The translations under genes were made by a program, and so were the position numbers. The notes beneath the pieces were generated by a model. It did no database searches, was not told where the DNA came from, and saw only the letters and a program-made list of their open reading frames with translations. Shown in pieces: positions 8,682 to 16,320 of a DNA stretch of 54,774 nucleotides (position 1 is the stretch's first letter; the number at the start of each line of letters is the position of its first letter). The DNA lies in assembly GCA_046705265.1 (NCBI GenBank), contig JBJKQL010000046.1:1-54774 (forward strand), read 5' to 3'. This DNA comes from JAJYTL01 sp046705265 (GTDB lineage: Bacteria; Pseudomonadota; Alphaproteobacteria; Ferrovibrionales; Ferrovibrionaceae).

Positions 8682-10649
8682 CTAGACGTCGAGATTTTCC
8701 ACCGCCGGCGCGTTTTCCTGGATAAAGGCCAGGCGAAGCTCGGGTTTCCGGCCCATCAGGCTTTCAACCCTGAGATCGGTCGCGGCGAGGCCGTTCTTGT
8801 CTTCCGGCAGAACGACGCGATAAAGGCTGCGTTTGCCGGGCTGCATCGTAGTTTCCTTGAGCTGCGCCGGCATCATCTCGCCGAGGCCCTTGAAGCGGCC
8901 GATTTCGACCTTGCCGCCCTTCGCAAAGGTGGTATGGAGAAGCTCGTCCTTGTGGCGATCGTCACGGGCATAGGAAACGGTGCCGCCGCTACTCAGACGA
9001 TAGAGCGGCGGCGCGGCAAGATAGAGGTGACCGGTCGCGATCAAGGGCCGCATCTCGCGATAAAAGAACGTCATGAGAAGCGAGGCAATATGGGCCCCAT
9101 CAACATCGGCATCAGTCATGATGATGACGCGCTCGTAACGCAGGTCCTGCTCACGACAATGCTCGCCGGTGCCGCAGCCAAGAGCCTGGATCAGATCGGA
9201 AAGCTCCTGATTCCCGGAAACCTTGCCGCTGCCCGCCTGGGCGACATTGAGGATTTTTCCCCTCAGTGGCAACACCGCCTGCGTCGCGCGGTCGCGCGCC
9301 TGTTTGGCCGATCCGCCCGCGGAATCGCCCTCGACCAGGAATATCTCAGTGCCAGCCGCCGCATCACGCGTGCAATCGGCAAGCTTCCCCGGTAAACGAA
9401 GCTTCCTTGTCGCCGATTTGCGTCCGATGTCACGCTGCTCGCGACGCTTCAGGCGCTCCTCGGCACGCTCGATGATCGTCGCCAGCAGCGCATTAGCACT
9501 TGTCGGGGCACCCGAAAGCCAATGGTCGAAGTGATCCTTAGTCGCAGCATCAACGAGGCGTGTCGTTTCCACCGACGCGAGACGCTCCTTGGTCTGGCCT
9601 TGAAACTGTGGCTCAGGAATGAAAACCGAAAGCAGCGCCTTTGCCGCGCCGAGAACATCCTCGGGCGCGATCTGCGCCGCACGGCGGTTGCCAACCAACT
9701 CGCCATAGGCCTTGAGGCTCCGGCTCAAGCCCGAGCGCAAGCCGGCCTCGTGCGTACCGCCCTCCGGCGTCGGAATTGTGTTGCAATAGGAACTGATGTC
9801 GCCTTCGCCGTCCTCGGGCCAAGCGATTGCCCACTCGACGCTGCCCTTCGCGTCGGGAAATTCGGCACGACCGACGAAGGGTGCCGGCGTCACCGTCGCG
9901 CGCCCCTCCAGCTCGGCGGCGAGAAAGTCGCCCAAGCCTCCCGGAAAATGCAGCACTGCCCTCTCCGGTGCCGCGCCGCCTTTGGCACCACCCGGCCAAT
10001 GCCAGCGAATCTCGACGCCGCGCACCAGATAGGCCTTAGCCCGCACCATGTTGAAGAGCCGCGCCGGGTCGAAATGCGCCTTGCCTCCGAAAATTTGTGG
10101 ATCGGGATGAAAGGCGACGACGGTGCCGCGCTTGTTGCCGGCCGGGCCTTCCTTCTTGAGTTTGCCCATCGGCCGACCGCGTTCGTATGATTGCGACCAG
10201 CGTGCCTGATCGCGCGCAACCTCGATCGTCAACCGGTCGGAAAGGGCGTTGACCACCGAGAGGCCGACGCCATGCAGCCCACCGGAAATCTTGTAAACCT
10301 TGTTTGAGAACTTGCCGCCGGAGTGAAGCGTGGTGAGAATGACCTCTAGCGCGGACTTGTCCTTGAATTTTGGATGGCGATCGACCGGAATGCCGCGACC
10401 ATTGTCGGTGATGGTGAGAAAATCATCAGCGCCTAGCGTCACCTCGATGCGGCTTGCAAAACCCGCCACAACCTCGTCGATGGCATTGTCGAGCACTTCC
10501 GCCGCAAGATGATGGAAGGCGCGATCATCGGTTCCCCCGATATACATGCCGGGACGCCGACGCACCGGCTCCAGCCCCTCCAGTACCTCGATATCCTTGG
10601 CCGAATAGTTGTCGGCCGAACGTTTCGCGGATTGAAACAGATCAGTCAT
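8682..10649 (-). CDS. parE: DNA topoisomerase IV subunit B
   Basis: ParE is the ATPase subunit of topoisomerase IV, which unlinks daughter chromosomes. The 655-residue protein begins MTDLFQSAKRSADNYSAKDI; longer in-frame starts would add an unconserved tail. It shows the GHKL ATP site (EVLDNAIDEVVAG, DNGRGIPVD, GGLHGVGLSVVNALS) and the transducer. The Toprim domain has EIFLVEGDSAGGSAKQARDR and the DADVDGAHI metal site. The closing GRFKGLGEMMPAQLKETTM is diagnostic for the GyrB/ParE family. A GyrB-type insert before the C-terminal part is absent, and parC lies in the same window, so ParE is preferred. It is divergent from the thioesterase. Confidence 0.95.
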   Translation of the reverse strand: MTDLFQSAKRSADNYSAKDIEVLEGLEPVRRRPGMYIGGTDDRAFHHLAAEVLDNAIDEVVAGFASRIEVTLGADDFLTITDNGRGIPVDRHPKFKDKSALEVILTTLHSGGKFSNKVYKISGGLHGVGLSVVNALSDRLTIEVARDQARWSQSYERGRPMGKLKKEGPAGNKRGTVVAFHPDPQIFGGKAHFDPARLFNMVRAKAYLVRGVEIRWHWPGGAKGGAAPERAVLHFPGGLGDFLAAELEGRATVTPAPFVGRAEFPDAKGSVEWAIAWPEDGEGDISSYCNTIPTPEGGTHEAGLRSGLSRSLKAYGELVGNRRAAQIAPEDVLGAAKALLSVFIPEPQFQGQTKERLASVETTRLVDAATKDHFDHWLSGAPTSANALLATIIERAEERLKRREQRDIGRKSATRKLRLPGKLADCTRDAAAGTEIFLVEGDSAGGSAKQARDRATQAVLPLRGKILNVAQAGSGKVSGNQELSDLIQALGCGTGEHCREQDLRYERVIIMTDADVDGAHIASLLMTFFYREMRPLIATGHLYLAAPPLYRLSSGGTVSYARDDRHKDELLHTTFAKGGKVEIGRFKGLGEMMPAQLKETTMQPGKRSLYRVVLPEDKNGLAATDLRVESLMGRKPELRLAFIQENAPAVENLDV

Positions 10650-10732
10650 ACCGGCTAAAACAGTGGCTAAATGATGGGTTTCAGAGTATAGGGGGTAGAG
10701 TAACGGCAAACAACAACATCTGGGGTAAATCT

Positions 10733-11137
10733 GTGGCCCAACCGGCTACTCCCGAAAAATACGCGCTGTCACCGGCGGCACACCGCGAGCCGGTCATTCG
10801 CGCTGTACCGATGCCCTCCGATGTCAATTCCAACGGAGACGTCTTCGGTGGCTGGGTCATGTCGCAAATGGATATCGCAGGCGGCATTTTGGCGAGCCAC
10901 GTTACCGATGCGCGTGTCGCAACCGTCGCGGTCACGGCAATGACGTTCAACAACCCGATCCGCGTCGGTGATGTGGTTTCAATCTATGGCGAGGTGGTCA
11001 AGACGGGGACCACCTCAATCACTGTGGCGATCGAGACTATCGTCACGCGGCGCAAGGATCCCGCCACGATCCGTGTCACTGAGGGCACCTTCGTTTATGT
11101 CGCGATCGGTGACGATGGACGACCGCGTAAATTATAA
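10733..11137 (+). CDS. acyl-CoA thioesterase, hotdog fold (YciA-like)
   Basis: This protein of about 134 residues is a single hotdog domain with MPSDVNSNGDVFGGWVMSQM carrying the catalytic-type Asp and the substrate helix, followed by VTAMTFNNPIRVGDVVSIYG and GTTSITVAIET. These match YciA-type acyl-CoA hydrolases, which release free acid from CoA esters in the cytoplasm. I chose the GTG at 10733, which has GGGG upstream. The open frame runs further back into the divergent parE region but would overlap it. The gene stands 83 bp from parE with opposite orientation, so the two promoters share that gap. Confidence 0.85.
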   Translation: MAQPATPEKYALSPAAHREPVIRAVPMPSDVNSNGDVFGGWVMSQMDIAGGILASHVTDARVATVAVTAMTFNNPIRVGDVVSIYGEVVKTGTTSITVAIETIVTRRKDPATIRVTEGTFVYVAIGDDGRPRKL

Positions 11138-11357
11138 CGGTAAAATAACCGAGACCAACATTTTCTCCCGGTGAGGCCGCGAAAAGGTTAATCTTTTCAA
11201 AGCAGTCACCATCATGCTTCAGTTTTGTCATTTGCTTCTCTCATGGTCAGCCATTTAAGTTGACGCGCCATCGGCGAGCCATGGGGTGCGCGTACGGAAT
11301 AAATCGCATCGCCGGTCCTGCTAGTGCCCGCTGCAGCCAACAGCACGGAGAACCGTG

Positions 11358-11876
11358 ATGCCCGTGGTGAGCCCTCCATATGCGATCTATCGCAGTGCGC
11401 AAGCGACGCAACCCTTGTTACAAATAGGACGCCGCTTACGCCTTAGCGATCTTCGCGCGGCCACCAATCGGACCGGCCGAGCGCTTCGCTGGACACCGAC
11501 CGCCTTCCGTGAAACCGGCTTGGCGTCATGGTATGGATGGACGGATCATCGGACGGCAAGTGGTGAGCCCTATAATCCGCGTGCATTGACCGCGGCCCAT
11601 CGCTGGCTACCGCTCAACACACGCGTCAGGGTTACCGATCTCGAGAACGGCCGCTCGGTCACGGTTCGCATCAACGACCGCGGGCCATACGTGCGCGGGC
11701 GCATCCTTGATCTCTCGATCGGCGCCGCGCGCGCCCTGCATATGCTGAGAACAGGCGTTGCGCCGGTACGCATCCAGGTCGTGGGGCACCAGAGGCTAGA
11801 CCACGAAAAACCCCCGCCGGTTGCCCAGCGGGGGTTTGATGCATCGTCGATGGCCTGGGTCAATCAGACCGAGTAG
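11358..11876 (+). CDS. RlpA-like double-psi beta-barrel protein
   Basis: The 172-residue product contains the RlpA core: GLASWYGWTDHRTASGEPYN, the LPLNTRVRVTDLENGRSV segment, RINDRGPYVRGRILDLS and APVRIQVV. RlpA proteins act on the cell wall near the septum, some as lytic transglycosylases on denuded glycan. The ATG at 11358 follows GGAG. No signal peptide or lipobox is visible at the N-terminus, and a stop codon lies upstream in frame, which is unusual for this exported family. The last 30 or so residues after the core are encoded by DNA that also forms the glnA terminator and overlaps the glnA 3' end by 13 bp. Confidence 0.8.
   Translation: MPVVSPPYAIYRSAQATQPLLQIGRRLRLSDLRAATNRTGRALRWTPTAFRETGLASWYGWTDHRTASGEPYNPRALTAAHRWLPLNTRVRVTDLENGRSVTVRINDRGPYVRGRILDLSIGAARALHMLRTGVAPVRIQVVGHQRLDHEKPPPVAQRGFDASSMAWVNQTE
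11806..11834 (-). terminator. rho-independent terminator of glnA, inside rlpA-like 3' end
   Basis: On the minus strand a 7-bp G/C stem (CCCCCGC at 11828-11834 pairing with GCGGGGG at 11811-11817) with a 10-nt loop is followed directly by TTTTT (11806-11810). It lies 29 bp past the glnA stop. The plus strand also shows a short TTT after the stem, so it may work weakly in both directions. Confidence 0.85.
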
Positions 11877-13294
11877 TACATCTGGAACTCTATCGGGTGA
11901 GGGCTGTGCTCCATGGCATAGACCTCTTCCCACTTGAGTTCGAGATAGCCGTCGATCATATCGTCGGTGAAGACGCCTCCCTGCTTGAGGAAGGCGCGGT
12001 CGGCATCAAGCGCCTGCAACGCCTCCCGTAGCGAGCCGCACACGGTCGGCACCTCCTTCAATTCCTCCGGCGGCAGATCATAAAGATTCTTGTCCATCGG
12101 TTTTCCGGGGTTGAGCTTACTCTTCACCCCGTCAAGACCCGCCATCAGCATCGCCGAGAAACCGAGGTAGGGATTACAAGCGGGATCTGGGAAACGCACC
12201 TCGACGCGCTTCGCCTTCGGTCCCGCAGTAAAGGGAATGCGGCAGGATGCCGATCGGTTGCGTGATGAATAGGCCAGCAGCACCGGTGCCTCGAAGCCCG
12301 GGATCAGGCGTTTATAGCTGTTTGTGGTCGGGTTGGTGAAGGCGTTGATTGCCTTGGCATGCTTGATGATCCCGCCAATGTAATGCAAGGCGGTGTCGGA
12401 AAGATCGGCATAGCCAGAACCGGCGAAAAGTGGCTTGCCGCCCCTCCACAGCGATTGATGGGTGTGCATGCCGGAGCCGTTGTCGCCCTTGATCGGCTTG
12501 GGCATGAATGTCGCGGTCTTGCCATAGGAATGGGCGACGTTGGCGACAACGTACTTGTAAATCTGCATCGCGTCGGCAGTCTTCAGCAGGGTATCGAAAC
12601 GGATGCCAAGTTCGTGCTGGCTCGGCGCCACTTCATGGTGGTGCTTCTCGACGGCGACGCCCATCCCAGCCAAGGTCGAGAGCATCTCGCTGCGAAGGTC
12701 CGTGGTCGAATCCACCGGGGGCACGGGGAAGTAGCCACCCTTGATCGGCGGTCTGTGACCCGTGTTGCCGCCTTCGTAGACACGACCCGAATTATAGGGG
12801 CCCTCGACATCGTCGAGAAAGACATAGCATTCATTCATGCCAACCTTGAACCGCGCGTCGTCGAACACGAAGAATTCCGCTTCCGGGCCAAAATAAGCAG
12901 TATCGGCGAGCTTGCTCGAGACCATGTAGCGCTCCGCGGCGCGGGCGACCGAGCGTGGATCGCGGCTGTAGGGCTGGCCGGTGGTCGGCTCCAGCACGTC
13001 GCAAACCAGGATCATCGTGGTCTGCGCCATAAACGGATCGATCACCGCGGTGGATGCGTCAGGCATCAGGGTCATGTCGGATTCATTGATCGCCTTCCAG
13101 CCGGCGATCGAGGACCCGTCGAACATGATCCCTTCCGTAAGCAGGCCCTCGTTGATCTCGCTGACCGGCATGCTGAGGTGCTGCCACTTGCCGCGTGGAT
13201 CGGTGAAACGGAAGTCAACATATTTGACGTCTTGTTCCTTAATGGTCTTCAAGGCAGTCTTTATGGGACTATCGGTCCCCTTGGTTGCGGCCAT
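11864..13294 (-). CDS. glnA: glutamine synthetase type I
   Basis: GlnA makes glutamine from glutamate, ammonia and ATP and forms dodecamers in the cytoplasm. The protein has 476 residues, the normal class I-beta length. It contains MFDGSSIAGWKAINESDM, the metal-site AYFGPEAEFFVFD, EKHHHEVAPSQHELGIRF, the ATP-site KPIKGDNGSGMHTHQSLW and NRSASCRIPF. Tyr in MDKNLYDLPPEE is the conserved adenylylation site, so GlnE-type control is expected. It follows glnB by 61 bp on the same strand, forming the glnBA operon common in alphaproteobacteria. A terminator hairpin lies right after the stop. Confidence 0.97.
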   Translation of the reverse strand: MAATKGTDSPIKTALKTIKEQDVKYVDFRFTDPRGKWQHLSMPVSEINEGLLTEGIMFDGSSIAGWKAINESDMTLMPDASTAVIDPFMAQTTMILVCDVLEPTTGQPYSRDPRSVARAAERYMVSSKLADTAYFGPEAEFFVFDDARFKVGMNECYVFLDDVEGPYNSGRVYEGGNTGHRPPIKGGYFPVPPVDSTTDLRSEMLSTLAGMGVAVEKHHHEVAPSQHELGIRFDTLLKTADAMQIYKYVVANVAHSYGKTATFMPKPIKGDNGSGMHTHQSLWRGGKPLFAGSGYADLSDTALHYIGGIIKHAKAINAFTNPTTNSYKRLIPGFEAPVLLAYSSRNRSASCRIPFTAGPKAKRVEVRFPDPACNPYLGFSAMLMAGLDGVKSKLNPGKPMDKNLYDLPPEELKEVPTVCGSLREALQALDADRAFLKQGGVFTDDMIDGYLELKWEEVYAMEHSPHPIEFQMYYSV

Positions 13295-13355
13295 ATCGGT
13301 CCTCTGATTGCTGATTGTTCGCGGGTTACTGGTGTGTCACGGGCGGAAGCGGCGG

Positions 13356-13694
13356 TCAGATGGCATCGTTGCCTCGTTCGCCGGTGCGGATGCGGACGGC
13401 TTCCTCGACGTTGGTGACGAATATCTTGCCGTCGCCGATGCGTCCGGTACGCGCCGCCTGCATAATCGCCTCGACGGCACGTTCGACAAGCGATTCATCT
13501 AGCACGACCTCGATCTTGACCTTGGGGAGGAAGTCGACGACGTACTCGGCGCCACGGTAGAGTTCGGTATGGCCCTTTTGGCGACCGAAGCCCTTGGCTT
13601 CGGTGACGGTAATCCCTTGGAGGCCAACTTCATGCAGGGCTTCTTTAACTTCGTCGAGCTTGAACGGCTTAATAATCGCTTCAATTTTCTTCAT
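13356..13694 (-). CDS. glnB: nitrogen regulatory protein P-II
   Basis: This 112-residue PII signalling protein binds 2-oxoglutarate and ATP/ADP and passes nitrogen status to NtrB and the GlnE adenylyltransferase. It begins MKKIEAIIKPFKLDEVKEAL. It carries the uridylylation Tyr at position 51 in RGAEYVVDFLPK on the T-loop, and ends with the PII segments TGRIGDGKIFV and AVRIRTGERG. Its position directly upstream of glnA makes it GlnB rather than GlnK, which would sit next to amtB. A sigma-54-like promoter lies about 130 bp upstream. Confidence 0.96.
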   Translation of the reverse strand: MKKIEAIIKPFKLDEVKEALHEVGLQGITVTEAKGFGRQKGHTELYRGAEYVVDFLPKVKIEVVLDESLVERAVEAIMQAARTGRIGDGKIFVTNVEEAVRIRTGERGNDAI

Positions 13695-13825
13695 CGGTCG
13701 ATTCCCTTCGGGACCGGAGAACGCTCCCCGGTCCAGGTCAAAGCAACCTCTTTCGAGGCAAAGCCGACACTCTCCGGCCGGCGCGGGCCGGAACTTTCGT
13801 AACCAGAGCCTGCTTTATGCGCAAT

Positions 13826-13841
13826 AGCATGGTGCGTGCCA
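13826..13841 (-). promoter_or_regulatory. sigma-54 (RpoN) type promoter upstream of glnB
   Basis: The minus strand reads TGGCACGCACCATGCT. It has the GG of the -24 element and the GC of the -12 element with the required 10-base spacing, and matches the TGGCACG-N4-TTGCW consensus except for one base. It lies about 130 bp before the glnB ATG, where nitrogen-controlled RpoN/NtrC promoters are expected. I did not find a clear NtrC dyad further upstream in 13842-13958. Confidence 0.65.
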
Positions 13842-13958
13842 ACCGGCAAGCGAAGGACATTTCTATGGTTCCCGTCATTTTCAAGGGGCTTATATGAGCT
13901 TCATTACGCCTAATATTTGAGCATATAGTATAAAAATTGGGCGATTGATGAGAGTTGC

Positions 13959-15155
13959 TTATGTCAATTGCTCAGAAATCGCTTTCCCGTTTTGCTGAAG
14001 CCAATTTGCAATCCGGCTTATGGCAAGGCGGATGTTCTCGACCGAATTGGCGTAAGAGAGACGGATATAGCCTTCGCCGCTGTCGCCGAAGCTAGTACCG
14101 GCAATGATCGCGACCCCCGCTTCCTCGAGAAGCCGGTCCTGCAATGTGCGGCAATCGAATCCGGTGCCGGTGACGTTCGGAAAAGCGTAAAAGGCCCCGC
14201 CCGGACTCGCACAACGGATACCTGGAATCCGATTCAATTCGTCGACCACGACATTGCGACGGGCGGCAAAAGCGGCCTGCATGGCTGCTACGGCATCCTG
14301 CGGTCCGGTAAGGGCAGCGATGCCAGCATATTGCGCTGCGGCATTGACACAGGAGTGGGTGTTAATGGCAAGCCGCGTGGCGAGCTCCGCGAGCCCTGAG
14401 GGCCAGACCCCGAAACCGAGGCGCCAGCCCGTCATGGCATAGGTCTTCGACCAGCCGTCGAGCAAGATCAACCGAGAACGCAGTTCCGGCAGGGTGAGAA
14501 AACTGAAATGCTCAGCATTCCCGTAGATCAAGCGGCCATAGATTTCGTCCGACATGACCGCGACCTCCGGCCAGCGAAGAAGACCGGCCGCAAGCTTCTT
14601 GGCCTCTTCCGGCGCGATGATCCCGCCCGTAGGGTTACCAGGGCTGTTCAAGATGATCAGCCGGGTGCGCGACGTCACGCGGGCGAGGACATCCGCGGCG
14701 TCGATGCCAAAGCCGAGTGTCTCCGGCAAGGGATAAGGCACCGGTCTTGCCCCGGAAAAGGCAATCATCGAACGATAGATCGGAAATCCCGGATCGGGAT
14801 ATAGAATCTCGGCCCCGGCTTCGCCGAACATCAGCATGGCAAAGGCCATAGTGACTTTGCCGCCGGGCACGATCACGACATCTTCAGGATTGACCTCAGC
14901 GCCATAGCGCTCGCCAAGATGCGCACTCACCGCCTCGCGCAACGGTAGGATGCCGTTCGAGGGCGTGTAGCCGTGATGGCCGTCAGCCAAGGCCTTCCGC
15001 GCCGCATCGACGATATGGGGCGAGGTTGGGAAATCGGGCTGGCCGATGCCAAGATTGACGACCGAGCGGCCTTTCGCCTCTAAGGCCTTGGCCCGGGCGA
15101 GAACCTCGAAAGCGCTTTCGGTTCCGAGTTCTCCCATACGTTTGGCGAGCTGCAT
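13959..15155 (-). CDS. class I/II pyridoxal-phosphate aminotransferase (aspartate/alanine type)
   Basis: This fold-type I aminotransferase has 398 residues from the ATG at 15155, which GGGGAG precedes. The open frame extends far upstream but only as an antisense shadow of bpt. Seen: NLGIGQPDFPTSPHI, GYTPSNGILPLREAV, NSPGNPTGG with the PLP-contact Asn174, SDEIYGRLIYG and the Schiff-base Lys237 in DGWSKTYAMTGWRLGF. The C-terminal GYIRLSYANSVENI carries the Arg that binds the substrate carboxylate. These features fit aspartate-aminotransferase-like enzymes of subgroup I-gamma. It is divergent from bpt across a 356-bp gap. The exact amino donor is uncertain. Confidence 0.9.
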   Translation of the reverse strand: MQLAKRMGELGTESAFEVLARAKALEAKGRSVVNLGIGQPDFPTSPHIVDAARKALADGHHGYTPSNGILPLREAVSAHLGERYGAEVNPEDVVIVPGGKVTMAFAMLMFGEAGAEILYPDPGFPIYRSMIAFSGARPVPYPLPETLGFGIDAADVLARVTSRTRLIILNSPGNPTGGIIAPEEAKKLAAGLLRWPEVAVMSDEIYGRLIYGNAEHFSFLTLPELRSRLILLDGWSKTYAMTGWRLGFGVWPSGLAELATRLAINTHSCVNAAAQYAGIAALTGPQDAVAAMQAAFAARRNVVVDELNRIPGIRCASPGGAFYAFPNVTGTGFDCRTLQDRLLEEAGVAIIAGTSFGDSGEGYIRLSYANSVENIRLAISRIANWLQQNGKAISEQLT

Positions 15156-15410
15156 ATCTCTCCCCTCTCGGTGATACCCGGCCGCCCTCCCGGCATCTGA
15201 CAACCCTTTCTGTCCGATGGACGGGTGCTGCGCAAATGGCAATCTCGCGAACGGAATCATGGTCTCAGGCTGAAGAGGCGCCATCTTAACCAAATCCTGC
15301 CTCTCGACGTTGTTATGCCACAGCGACCCAGCAACGCGAAGGCGGTTTGCAAGAATCGGCGCGAAGGGCAATACGACCGTCCGTATCGTGGCTTCATAGC
15401 CGGGGGACTT

Positions 15411-15463
15411 GCCCCAAGAGGTCTTCCTCCCTAAGCTGAGGGGCTTGAGACAGACCTCTTGAG
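15411..15463 (+). promoter_or_regulatory. structured leader with two competing hairpins upstream of bpt
   Basis: CAAGAGGTCT (15415-15424) and AGACCTCTTG (15452-15461) are a perfect 10-bp inverted repeat. Within the same stretch GCCCC (15411-15415) can pair with GGGGC (15440-15444), which would exclude the first hairpin. Mutually exclusive stems 50-100 bp ahead of a start codon resemble an attenuator or RNA switch, but no U-tract follows. The rest of the 356-bp gap (15156-15410) shows nothing I recognise. Confidence 0.35.
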
Positions 15464-15511
15464 GCATCAGACTAGCCGCGGGTGGAGGCACCTCGGAGAG
15501 AGGACAGGGCG

Positions 15512-16234
15512 GTGAAACACCGGGTACAAATTCCGTTGCGGCACTTCTTCGCCACGCCGCCGACGCCTTGTCCGTATTTGCCGGGCCGCTTCGAGCGCAA
15601 AGTGGTGACCCTTCTCGCTGGCGACGACCCAGACCGACTTCATCAAGCCTTGAGCCAAGCTGGCTTCCGCCGCAGCCAGGATCTCGCCTACCGGCCCGCC
15701 TGCGACGATTGCAGCGCTTGCGTTCCGGTGCGCATTCCGGCCGCAGCATTCAAGCCGACGCGCTCATTGACCCGCGTTCTCGGCCGCAATCGGGGTATCG
15801 TGGGACGCACTCTACGACCCTCCGCCGCGGTCGAGCATTTTCGTGTGTTCCGGCGTTATCTGCTTTCGCGTCATGCGGGCGGCGGCATGGCGGACATGGA
15901 CTATGGCGACTACCGGGCGATGGTGGAAGACACGCCGGTCGAAACCCACCTCGTCGAATATCGCGATCCCGACGAACGGCTCTACGGGGTTTGCTTGGCG
16001 GATCGCATGGCCGATGGAATCTCGCTCGTTTACAGCTTCTTCGATCCCGATTTTGCTGCTGTGAGCCCCGGCACTTTCATGATCCTTTGGCATGTCGAGG
16101 AAGCGCGGCGGCTCGGCCTCGATTACGTCTATCTCGGCTACTGGATCGCCGATAGCAACAAGATGGCCTACAAGACCCGCTTCCAGCCTTTGGAGCGCCT
16201 GGACGCCGAGGGATGGCGTCAGATGGAAATTTAG
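15512..16234 (+). CDS. bpt: aspartate/glutamate leucyltransferase (N-end rule, Bpt)
   Basis: Bpt transfers leucine from Leu-tRNA to proteins starting with Asp or Glu, marking them for ClpAP. The 240-residue protein starts at GTG 15512; an earlier in-frame GTG at 15482 adds unconserved residues. Seen: FFATPPTPCPYLPGRFERKV at the N-terminus, the Cys-rich CDDCSACVPVRIP, FKPTRSLTRVLGRN, the middle SLVYSFFDPDF, and YLGYWIADSNKMAYKTRFQP near the C-terminus. The older name for this group is arginyl-tRNA-protein transferase. The gene converges with parC. Confidence 0.93.
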   Translation: MKHRVQIPLRHFFATPPTPCPYLPGRFERKVVTLLAGDDPDRLHQALSQAGFRRSQDLAYRPACDDCSACVPVRIPAAAFKPTRSLTRVLGRNRGIVGRTLRPSAAVEHFRVFRRYLLSRHAGGGMADMDYGDYRAMVEDTPVETHLVEYRDPDERLYGVCLADRMADGISLVYSFFDPDFAAVSPGTFMILWHVEEARRLGLDYVYLGYWIADSNKMAYKTRFQPLERLDAEGWRQMEI

Positions 16235-16320
16235 AGAACGGATCGCGTTCACGGTCCCCCAACGTGAAACACCCGTCTTATTCCCGCCGAACCGGCACCG
16301 CCTGTTGAGCGCGGCCAAGG

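Noticed and set aside
12359..13417. Long plus-strand open frame opposite glnA and glnB
   Set aside because: It is a high-GC antisense shadow. Its translation has no family likeness, while both minus-strand genes are unmistakable.
15156..15749. N-terminal extension of the class I aminotransferase
   Set aside because: The extra 198 codons are antisense to bpt, have no conserved residues, and a strong ribosome binding site precedes the ATG at 15155.
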